From Parelaphostrongylus tenuis (lineage: Eukaryota; Nematoda; Chromadorea; Rhabditida; Metastrongylidae): DNA of 64,000 nt. Position numbers and translations under genes: made by a program. The stretch is from assembly GCA_019055375.1 (NCBI GenBank), contig JAHQIW010001307.1:437501-501500 (forward strand), read 5' to 3'. Positions 55,510-64,000 of this stretch are shown here, piece by piece. Positions within the stretch are counted from its first letter, which is position 1, and every line of letters begins with the position of its first letter. The notes under the pieces were generated by a model. It was given only the letters and a program-made list of their open reading frames with translations. It had not been told where the DNA came from and did no database searches.

Positions 55510-56855
55510 TTAACAGCGATATACTAAGGTCTTTACAAAACCGGCCTCGTTGCACAGTAGTCAAAGATTTGAGCTTCCGAATAACTACCCAAACTCTCAT
55601 GGAAATTCTTTGCTCAGCGAAAAAAAAATAGTTTCTCTATCACGCGTGACCAAACGGAAAAGAATCAAGTTACACTGTTCTGTCAAACAGATAGAGCAGA
55701 AAATCCCACAATGATGATACATGGAAACTATGGGCACTTATCAATTCTTTGAGAATGTAAATGTGGCTTCTTGTTCAGAATTCTTCTGTGGCCATAAGTA
55801 ACAATAGAATGTGAAATAGCTTGGGAATCTCCATGTTATTTTCTGATGAAATAACACAATGATGATGGCGTACTTGAGATGCTCTTAGTCCAGGCACACA
55901 CAAATATCACCCTTACATGAGTTTCATCTGGATGCCGGACGCCGTAAAATCTGTGTTATTATTCTACATGAATATCATGATTCACATTTTTAAAACAGTA
56001 TCAAGATAATACGATTATGTGTCCAAAACGAAGTAGACAAGGAGTGATGGTAGAGCAAGGGCTCTGGTTGTGCAGTAGTAACTTACAAACCGCGCATGGG
56101 TAAAACACGGGTTGAACTCAAGTCAAAGGTTTGAAGTTTTTCAACTCCCTCAGTTTCCTAAAAGAATTTGCTTCACTTGAGAAATGTAGCATAATTTTAT
56201 TCTTTTCTTTAATGTCACGCTGAAACCCACTAGGACGTCAATGGTTAGTGAAAACAAGGAAATAGACCGTCGTGAAAGACAACGTTTGTTCATTGGAAGT
56301 GACTTAGTAATAGAAAATTTATGCAAGTGCTTTTTAACGTTTTTTTGAAACAGTTGAAATGAAAGCACTTCTTTCTATCTTTTCGAGCCGATTCTAAGTT
56401 GTTTTGAGGATTTTGTGGATATATCAATGGTATAATATAGTATACTTGGAGCAGATAGCAGATATAGTATACTTGATTGAATACACAAGCACAATATGTT
56501 GACCGACTCATTCAAGACATTCTGCGTTCCCACCTTAATTGTAATTTGTTGCGGTAATAACCTTTCCTATCAGGTTTGCTGTAAGGACTACCAATCTGAG
56601 ACTGTATAAGAGATACTCCCCGTAATGAAGTCATATTCTCGAAGACAGCTACTATTAGCTCTGGCAATGATTTTACACTGAAAACATAAGTATTTTCGCC
56701 TTTCGAAGGTGTGGTATGGCATTTCGAGTAATATCGGTACGTTTCATCGTTCTCGCACGCCTCATCATTACCACATGCCTTACGATTCACCCCTTCTAAC
56801 AACAGTAGCGGCACCGATAATCTCAACAATAGTTCAGTTAATATCTACGACTTAT
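55510..56855. other. No gene recognised; tRNA-like fragment at 56060-56120
   Basis: The fragment GGTTGTGCAGTAGTAACTTA..GGGTAAAACACGGGTTGAAC belongs to SINE family 4. A pair of GATATAGTATACTTG-type words is at 56430-56475. The first exon of the 57-kb small-protein copy should lie here but was not found. Confidence 0.35.
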
Positions 56856-56860
56856 TGCAG

Positions 56861-57099
56861 AGCTACAAATTATGACCACAGTGATTGTACAATTACCTAG
56901 ATTCGATTACCACGTTTATATCAAGACCAAGTTCTCTGGATTCACCGGCTGCTGGTGCAACCATGAAACCTAGAATACAATTACAACAGTTGAATCCTCC
57001 TACTGTCACTCGTATTCATCTGTTCCGGATGCGTTAGATGTGTATCCTATTGACCGACAGAAGTCAAGCGGTTGTGTTATCATTTCTTGTAGCCAATGA
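56861..57099 (+). pseudogene. Second exon of a small secreted-protein relative, one in-frame stop
   Basis: A TATTGCAG acceptor precedes AG-CTA-CAA-ATT-ATG-ACC, matching CG-CTA-CAA-ACA-ATG-ACG of the intact gene in phase. The frame runs LQIMTTVIVQLPRFDYHVYI to WCNHET, a single TAG at 56971, then NTITTVESSYCHSYSSVPDA and LDVYPIDRQKSSG to a stop at 57099. SVPDALDVYP aligns with TVPGAMDVYL of the 49-kb copy. The 3' flank is also homologous to the 52-kb gene. No first exon was identified, so I call a pseudogene. Confidence 0.5.
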
Positions 57100-57109
57100 G
57101 AGAGAAACC

Positions 57110-57925
57110 TATTTTGTGGCCTTGAAACTGCAGAAAGTCGTGAGAGCTGCCAGTTTGTACGACATTTTGTGGTTCTTTTTTTTTCCATTGAAATGCTGCA
57201 CACCAGTAGATTGGGAAAAAAGTTCTAAGAAAATGCTTGTAGCTTTTTTAAGTATCCGCCATTTTTTATGTTTTTTGAACTCACTTGAAAGCCGATTTTC
57301 TCCCGCGGTGATTGGTTTATAATCTATCTACGTACTTCAAGATGGAGTTAACAAGGGAGAAAAATAGGTTGCTGATGACGCACGAATGGCTGTTGGGTTC
57401 AAATGCAACGGTGGCAAGTGAACGCATCAATCTGGCTTGGGGCGAAGACACAGTGGGCAAAAGTTTCTTGCCGGAGAGGTAGGAAGTGCCTGAAGTTAAA
57501 CGGAGAACTTTCACTAATAGTTTTGTTTTGGTTCGGGTGTAATAGGTGCATGAATGAATGCTTACAAGCATTTTCTCAGACCTTTTTCCCCAACCTATTC
57601 ATGTGCTAATACTTCACCTCGTTTTCTATCATGACAAAGGAAAAGTCAGTAAACGAAAGTTAATACGTTGACGACCGTTGACCCACAGCGCTATATCCAC
57701 TATCCCGCCCGTCCCGCGAATCAGATCAATATCAGACATTCAAATACTTGTGATTTTCACGAAGATCTGTTACGTCGAAGACACTTTTGCCTTTTTACGC
57801 CTTCATTCTAGCGAAACAAACGCTTTGACGACATTCATTTCTGCGCCACCGTTTGAGGATCGGACTTTGATCTCGGTTTAGTAAAAAAGCCAATGTGCAA
57901 AGGCTCAAGAATTATAAAGTGGTGT
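57110..57925. other. No gene recognised
   Basis: Short ORFs on both strands (up to 94 codons) without domains; 57110-57230 is the 3' flank homologous to the 52-kb gene. Confidence 0.35.
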
Positions 57926-58029
57926 GCGCAAAGTACGTCGATCTGATAAAAGGGCGAGCTCGTAGGTTGACTGACATCCATAGACCGCTTTGTGTAACCA
58001 GTTGATTGCGAGTTGTTGTTTTGCTATTT

Positions 58030-58640
58030 TATCTTATCATGCTCGCCCTATCAATTCTAAGATGGTATGTTAGGGACGTTTCCCAGTCGCAAAGTCATTT
58101 TTTAGTAGCAACAACAAAATCCGCGATAGCATCTAGCAGCGTTTCTACTACTATTTATTCTCTGCTTGTTTAGATCCGTTCCTGCAAAATAAGGTTAGTA
58201 TGAATTGTTTTTTCAATTTCGAAAAAACTCTACCATTTGCCTACATGGCTAAAAACATTGCCTAATATAGACTTGGGACTGCTTGTACTCGAAACCATGT
58301 CCTTCGCCGACCGATTCCTAATGCAACTATTGAACCCAGCACACTAAACACAGTCATAGAACGAAGAACACAATGTTAGAGCCTCTGATTGTCCTCCACA
58401 TCTTTCGGTTCCTGGTGCAGTGGATGTGTATCCACATGACGAACAAACATTACACGGCTGGGTTGATATCAGCTGCTGGCGATATAATCGAAATTCCATT
58501 TTTTTTCGATTTCAAACTGCAAGAGATCGTGCATGTTGTCAGATTGCAGAACACTTTCTGATCCGGTCTTTTTGATTCATCAAAATGTTGGTCGCAATTT
58601 TCTTCTGAAATTGGTGCAACCCGAATTTGCAATGTTGATA
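58030..58640 (+). pseudogene. Decayed copy of the small secreted-protein gene
   Basis: It is the inverted-duplicate partner of 49474-49972. The first-exon frame reads LAAFLLLFILCLFRSVPAK, then TAA just before the donor. The TATA element is lost, and the acceptor CAG has become CATG. Exon 2 remains read MSFADRFLMQLLNPAH, stop, then ASDCPPHLSVPGAVDVYPHD and EQTLHGWV, after which a one-base insertion shifts the frame. The ORF at 58373 is out of frame with the family. Confidence 0.6.
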
Positions 58641-58653
58641 CATCTATTAGCTT

Positions 58654-59352
58654 TTAAAATGAACTATACTTCTGCTATCGACTGCTTTTTTACAGACCCG
58701 CTCAAAATGATTTAATCTGATAAGGATATGACTTATTTTGAGCCATAGGTCTAGTGCTATATAGGCGCCTATTTCGTCCTATTGGGACTCATCAGTAGCA
58801 CCCTCCCTCGGTTCCGTCGATCCCTTGAGGTTAAATAATCCTCTAAAGGAATCGGCGCCGAGTAAAAACTAATCACCCAAAGTCGGATGATGGTCTTACC
58901 TGACTTTGTGGTGACCGGCAGTCGAGCTTACGGCTTTTAAAATGAACTATACTTCTGCTATCGACTGCTTTTTTACAGACCCGCTCAAAATGATTTAATC
59001 TGATAAGGATATGACTTATTTTGAGCCAGTAAGTCATAAGTCAAGCCAATAAGTCATATCCTTATCAGATTAAATCATTTTGAGCGGGTCTGTAAAAAAG
59101 CAGTCGATAGCAGAAGTATAGTTCATTTAAAAGCCGTAAGCTCGACTGCCGGTCACCACAAAGTCAGGTAAGACCATCATCCGACTTTGGGTGATTAGTT
59201 TTTACTCGGCGCCGATTCCTTTAGAGGATTATTTAACCTCAAGGGATCGACGGAACCGAGGGAGGGTGCTACTGATGAGTCCCAATAGGACGAAATAGGC
59301 GCCTATATAGCACTAGACCTATGGCTCAAAATATGTCATATCCTTATCAGAT
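58654..59352. mobile_element. Foldback element with A-B-A / A'-B' architecture and 15-bp target duplication
   Basis: Segment A (about 90 bp, TTTTAAAATGAACTATACTT to TTATTTTGAGCC) occurs at 58652-58744 and again at 58935-59028. Segment B (about 190 bp, ATAGGTCTAGTGCTATATAG to GTCGAGCTTACGG) lies between. After a 20-bp spacer the order continues in reverse complement: A', B', partial A' to 59352. The target word TACATCTATTAGCTT is present on both sides (58639-58653 and 59353-59367), and the uninterrupted site is preserved at about 49390 in the duplicate. There is no ORF. A fragment of B is at 40085-40230. Confidence 0.85.
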
Positions 59353-60329
59353 TACATCTATTAGCTTCAAATTCATGCAAAATGTTCTGGAATCACCGAA
59401 ATATCACTTAATATGCAGTAATCTTTCAGATGAAAAGAAGTGTATCTGTCAAATTGGTCAATGTGATGTGATGTGATGTCAATGTGACGTTACTGCATTT
59501 ACAACTCAGCCAGCTGGAGTCTCATTGTTGAACGTGACGGACAAATGAAGTGATAATAAAACATTTTCAACTAATGTTTCCACCAGCACATAAGTCCGAA
59601 ATTGAGAAGATTTGAGAATGAAAAATACATATATATGTTGAGAATAATGGCAGGCTACACGACTGATCATGCAAAGTTTTCCCTCGGACCTCTTCAAAAT
59701 TCCAAAAAAGAATGCTCAAAGTCTAAGCGAGGTTGGCACGCCTCGTCTAGGCTTTAAGCATTTTTTTTTCGGAATTATTTTGAATGTTTATTGCGAGGTT
59801 TCATCAGCAGTCGATCTTATACTTCAAAATTGTTATGAATCGGCACAAACTTCAACTAGGTGTTGGCCGTTCATCGCGATTCCTAGAGAACTCATAATGC
59901 TGCTTTCGAAGAGCTGAATCATCTGGATACTCTTTTAGGTACACCGACTGCTCAGCCATTATTACACCGATTAATTCAGTATACCACTATAAATTTTTCT
60001 CGCAACCTTCTCTTTCTAAAATTAAGCAAGTCATTTTGTTTCATAGTCACACCACTTCCGAAAAGCATAGGATACTTCAGAATGCTCTGCTTAATGGATG
60101 ACAAAGGTTCGCCCATTTGACATTCTTATCCGCTGAGTGACGAGAAGCTCGAAGAGTGAAGTTGTTGTATTTTAGTGTCCCTTTTCATGCACTTCTGCTT
60201 GTATTTATTCATGGTTTAATTATAAATCTGTTTCATTCTCTGAGGGAACAGCCAATCATCGTGGCAGAAAGCCGAAAGTGAATAGGTAGTCAAATAATTT
60301 TGCGCTATTATCTTTACTTTGTAATCAAA

Positions 60330-60600
60330 CATGAGGTGCCATGGCCGAGTGGCTTTGATTCTCTTCACGGTGCGCGCGAGCTGATTTCCGACCCCCAACA
60401 CTCTCCGGCAGTCAAAAACGAACTTCCTACGGAGCTCCACTGCCAGGCTATTTACGAGATTGCGAGAAACGTGACGAACCAGGATTCTACGAGGTTCAAG
60501 AAGAAGCTGGAAAAAAACGAATTCAATGCTGGAAGTACTGGGATCCGCACAGGGAACAAGCACTATAGACACGAATCAATAAAGAGTCTAAAGTGTCTAA
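60330..60600 (+). repeat. SINE-like family 2 copy
   Basis: Head GAGGTGCCATGGCCGAGTGG, then TCACGGTGCGCGCGAGCTGA, CTCTCCGGCAGTCAAAAACG, TACGAGATTGCGAGAAACGT, TCAAGAAGAAGCTGG, TGCTGGAAGTACTGGGATCC and a tail ATCAATAAAGAGTCTAAAG. The 129-codon ORF at 60300 is a translation of this repeat. Confidence 0.7.
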
Positions 60601-60689
60601 AAAACATCTCTGTCAGCATATGGAAGTATTTTCAACTTACGTGTCTCAATTTTGCTGTTTTTCAAACCCTAACTCTACACAGTCAATGA

Positions 60690-61110
60690 ATGGCTATGGG
60701 AATTAGAGCAACTCACTGTCCCTACATCACAAATTCCTGATTTGTAAACTGGTGCAAAGAACGGCTCTTCAGATTTTTCAAAATGCAGAGAAGAACTTTT
60801 GCCGAGCATATATCAACCCAGCATTTCTGCTTAGCAAGCTTCAAAAAAAGTACATGAAAAAATTTCTACGAGACAAAATAAGTTTTCAGAAGGAAAATTA
60901 CCTTTCAAGAGGTTATGTGGACCATTGTCTCTACTACTGAAAGCCTCCATGAGGTCATGTTTCACGGAAGTGACGAGGAAAATCTATTAAGTTGAGAATG
61001 AAGTTCCTCAACACCTGCTGATTTCCAAAACTTGTATATAAATTCTATTGAAAACATCACTAATTGTCTTTCAAAATAAAGATCATCATTACCCACAACG
61101 ATGTTCTGCC
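60690..61110. other. No gene recognised
   Basis: AT-rich with a 62-codon ORF (60752-60940, +) rich in Lys and Phe; no family features. Confidence 0.35.
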
Positions 61111-61119
61111 AATGGTTCA

Positions 61120-61495
61120 AGCTTCTGAATCTGCTCGAAATACCTTCTTTGGGCTTTTAATAAAACTCCTGACATGCCTTTCAACTTGACCAAATGTCTC
61201 GTATCGGCGCCCACGCAAAAAAAAAGTTTTTTCGAGTAAAAACAAGACCATAGTCGGACGAAGCTGCATCAGCACTGTGGGCTGCTTGCGACAAGACCTC
61301 GACTCCCTCCAATTCATCAAACTCCCTAGTCTTCTTTGCGGCGTGAGGTTTGGCACTATCTTGCTGAAACAGCGCGCGCCTTCGACAAGCCAATATCGAG
61401 TGCTTTTTTAACGTATCATAGACACGGTCTACCTGCTTTCTTATGAAAATAGTCTTGAAATTGTCCCATGAATTTACGAAAACCGACACTCTGTG
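61120..61495 (-). mobile_element. Mariner transposase fragment (catalytic region to near C-terminus)
   Basis: The minus strand reads VYDTLKKHSILACRRRALFQ, QDSAKPHAAKKTREFDELEG, VEVLSQAAHSADAASSDYGL, corresponding to the QDNAKPH and LPHPAYSPDLAPSDYHLF signatures. The Asn of QDNA is Ser, but the two visible catalytic Asp residues remain. After a frame change FGQVERHVRSFIKSPKKVF follows. No 5' third and no terminal repeats are seen. Confidence 0.82.
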
Positions 61496-61499
61496 AAAA

Positions 61500-62030
61500 G
61501 AAATACAAAAGTTGAATTTTGGTTGGTGTCAAGGAGCTTTTTCCTCAATCTAGTGAATGCCATTATCCAAGTTGTGGAGCTACCTATATGGTTCCCTTAT
61601 GACATCGAGTTATCCCACCCAATTTAAAAAACTAAAACAAAAAGTACAATATGAGAGATGTGGTGTGGTGATGTGTGGTAGTGAGGCAAGTGTTCATCCT
61701 TCCTGTTTTTTTCTTAGAGTTCCAAAGTTTATACAAGACGTATGGAAAGTTTTGTTTGGTAGTACTTTGGCTCTTGCATCAGGATCGTAACAGTCCCTTC
61801 AAAATCATCATCGGTCACCACACATTACCATCGGTCGACATTTGCCTCTGCTGTGTAAAATTTGTTATCATTTGTCAACAACTTACGCTTGTTGGATAAG
61901 ACTTTCACTCCCTAAAATCAACAGTTAGAACTTTCTGATTTTTCTCTGCGCTATTGAGAGTCATTTGATTACTTCGGGGAAAAAAAGGAGAGGGAGGGCG
62001 AGGGACTGTCTTTGTGATTAAAAGGGAAGA
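61500..62030. other. No gene recognised
   Basis: Short overlapping ORFs only; a purine-rich stretch (AAAAAAGGAGAGGGAGGGCG) at 61981. Confidence 0.35.
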
Positions 62031-62500
62031 AATGTAAAATCGACCTCATTCGCTGAAGAAAAATTTTTCGTAGAAGTCTAAGTCACATTTTGCAAGCTAA
62101 GACTTGAGGGTAAAGCCCCACGTCGCCGGTTTTCCAAAACACCCCTTTATAATATACATACATAATAATATACATAATAACACTGTCATTTATAATAATA
62201 TGTATATGCATAATAACACTACAACATTCAAAATAAAATCATATCTCGTAAAACCAGGTGTTCCTTCCTTCAATATCGCTTATATTTCGCTGGACGACAT
62301 TCCTTCCTCAGACTGCTAGAACTCAAACTATATCACAAGCTTCAAAGAGTTTAAAAATGAGTTTGCTTTTTGAAGAGCTCTTTTTATCTTTTAATCAGCA
62401 TTGGTCTTCTCATGTGTGCTTCAAAACTCACAAGACGGAGCTTTCTTTAGACTATTAGTAGTAATCCAAATTTCTAGTGTTCCTACTACATTTTTCATGG

Positions 62501-62655
62501 GTGCTGTGGTGTTTCTAATATACCTGGGAAAATTGAGTGGTGAGCAGATATATTTTTTCACTGATAATTTTAAACATTAGAAAATTTAATTATTTTCAAG
62601 ATGTATATTTACTCACCACTCAATTTTCTGAGGTATATTAGAAACACCATAACAC
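62501..62655. repeat. Hairpin of two 54-bp arms
   Basis: GTGCTGTGGTGTTTCTAATA at 62501 faces TATTAGAAACACCATAACAC ending at 62655; about 48 of 53 positions pair. The arms contain CTCACCACTCAATTTTCT, the same word found after the SINE family 4 heads at 20730 and 62900. Confidence 0.8.
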
Positions 62656-62819
62656 TTCGAAAAATGCAGTAAGAACACTAGATAATTGAATTATTACTTA
62701 TCACAATAGCTGTCAACTCTAGTGGGTTTATAAAGCAAAATCGAATACACTATCAACCTGTTAAGGGTTGGTGGCTGACAGCTATCTTAGAGTTATTGAA
62801 GAATGATCGGTGGCGCAAA

Positions 62820-62950
62820 TGAACCTCGGTGGTGTAGTGCTAGCATGTGTCCCCGGTATGGATGGAACGCGGGTTCGATTCCCGTGTGAGATCGTACTTC
62901 TATTAACCACTCAATTCCCTATTAACAGCCGTCTGATACCGCAATTTTTT
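62820..62950 (+). repeat. SINE family 4, best-preserved tRNA-like head
   Basis: CCTCGGTGGTGTAGTGCTAG carries an A-box-like GGTGTAGTGCTAG and GCGGGTTCGATTCCCGTG a canonical B box. An anticodon-like arm TGTCC-CCGGTAT-GGATG can form, but position 33 is C and the acceptor stem has mismatches, so it is not a working tRNA. Relatives at 20657, 20942 and 56065. Confidence 0.65.
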
Positions 62951-63334
62951 CTGATTCTAGCAATATGCTTATTTGCTGGAAATACGCTTTGGCAGGAAAA
63001 ATAAGATAGTGTTTATGTTTTTGGTAACGTTGCTTACAGGCTATTCGACAAGGCGACAGCAGTGGGTGGGAGCGTGGCAAAGGCGGAGCGAGGCGGGATG
63101 ATCGATATTCTGTTATTCAGATGGGAATTTTACCTCCATTTTGGAAGAAACTCCGGATGAAACATTTGACTAAGATACTACGAGAATTTCTCTATATACT
63201 GATTTGCTTTTCAGCTTGCAACGAAATATACGCACGATAAAAACGAAGAGCGTGGAGCATAGTTTTGATCTGGATGCTACAGCGTTATATAACGATGTTT
63301 TGGAAAGCTGCTGGCGTGGGGCTGTAGCATGAGG

Positions 63335-64000
63335 TCTCAGGTTTCGAATGTATTAACACTTCTATACAGCCATTCCAACTACTGCGCAGGTGTCAGCATT
63401 TGTCTGGGAAAGACAGATGCATACACCTGAACTGTTGGTCAAGCTCAATATGCCAAAGCAAGGACGATAGAGTAAAGGTGACTAAATTCCTGCTAGAAAG
63501 TGATGTGGGCGAAAAGACGATGCAAATCATACAGGAGAGGGAATTTCACACAGGTTAAAGTAGAGGAGGATGCTCATCGCCAACAGTTGAGCAAACCGAG
63601 ATGTCCTTGTTTTACTGATGGCGGCCACGGGTCAGCTGCACGTGGTCATGTTGAAGTTATTGGGAGAGGTGGGAATAGAACAGAGTGCAGGAAGACGACT
63701 GGGAGCATTCGGTTAGAAGAAGTTATGTGGAGCGCTAGAGCTAGTACGCATGACCAGTGGCAGAAATTTCAAAGAGGAATAATGTTCATAGTAAAGTATA
63801 ACGATAACAAGCACTGTATACTCGCAGGACGATGGAACAAAATCTGCCACGCAATTCTAGGCAGGTCTCATCTCGCGAAGCACATCAATAGGAAATACTA
63901 TACAGAGTTATGGATGAGATAAAATCACATAAGTGCGCAGCATGAGTTTTTACAAACCATAAATTGTTTTCCAACTTCAATTCACTATGGTGACTCTCAA
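63335..64000. other. Unassigned end of window with a 140-codon ORF
   Basis: The ORF 63500-63922 (+) has balanced composition in its middle (PRCPCFTDGGHGSAARGHVE, RTECRKTTGSIRLEEVMW) but no domain I recognise and no start or splice support. It may be a fragment of a retroelement or of an exon. Confidence 0.2.

Larger units (their letters stand above)
57930..60090. repeat. Inverted segmental duplication, right copy
   Basis: Reverse-complement counterpart of 48540-50100, about 0.6 kb longer mainly because of the 0.7-kb foldback insertion at 58654-59352. The duplication ends near ACCACTTCCGAAAAGCATAG (60052). Confidence 0.7.
62035..63330 (+). repeat. Dispersed non-coding repeat R-A, split by an insertion
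   Basis: 62035-62470 and 62945-63330 match the first and second parts of the uninterrupted copy at 47195-47920. The intervening 62475-62945 holds a hairpin and a tRNA-like SINE, so these inserted later. Confidence 0.6.

Noticed and set aside
60300..60689. 129-codon ORF
   Set aside because: Lies entirely in a SINE family 2 copy; the same frame is not kept in the other copies.
62820..62892. Functional tRNA gene (anticodon GGT by position)
   Set aside because: Acceptor-stem mismatches, C33 in the anticodon loop and relatives with the same 3' body show a SINE head.
1..64000. Spliced-leader RNA, 5S rRNA or other structural RNA genes
   Set aside because: I looked for the nematode SL1 core and for 5S-type internal promoter text and found neither.

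Overview
The window is eukaryotic and almost certainly from a parasitic strongylid (hookworm-like) nematode. It has small exons with clean GT..AG introns, and TTTCAG acceptors immediately upstream of start codons, as expected for spliced-leader trans-splicing. A citrate synthase reads almost residue for residue like the Caenorhabditis CTS-1 protein as I remember it. RTE-type non-LTR retrotransposon and mariner relics of the kind common in hookworm genomes are scattered through an AT-rich, repeat-dense background. No database was searched; family calls rest on motifs, remembered family sequence and exon-phase consistency.

Layout. 0-2 kb: the truncated 3' part of a decayed paralogue of a four-transmembrane protein gene. 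9.4-13.4 kb (+): the intact copy of that gene, at least seven and probably twelve exons, with an antisense ORF in one intron. 14-21 kb: mariner relics, a tandem duplication with coding remnants, SINE-like elements and a dispersed repeat. 21.7-25.2 kb (-): complete nine-exon mitochondrial citrate synthase (cts-1). 26-29 kb: a 0.6-kb palindrome and SINE-like repeats. 29.2-39.2 kb (-): an eight-exon gene for a 333-residue protein with two double-stranded-RNA-binding domains and a third related C-terminal domain, which I assign as RDE-4, the Dicer partner in RNA interference. Its two largest introns are packed with four copies of a palindromic MITE, three RTE fragments and SINE-like copies. 40-48 kb: repeats and GC-rich unassigned sequence. 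48.5-60 kb: a small family of secreted-protein genes (one intact two-exon gene, three decayed copies), an inverted segmental duplication carrying two of the decayed copies, and a nested 0.7-kb foldback insertion with a 15-bp target duplication. 61-64 kb: a mariner fragment and a long non-coding repeat split by a SINE/hairpin insertion.

The genes do not form an obvious operon. cts-1 and rde-4 share a strand but lie about 3.8 kb apart, each with its own polyadenylation signal and probable trans-splice acceptor. The most notable points are the full RDE-4 gene model, the palindrome load in its introns, the small secreted-protein family with its conserved TATA-like element, and the layered duplications and foldback insertions around it.
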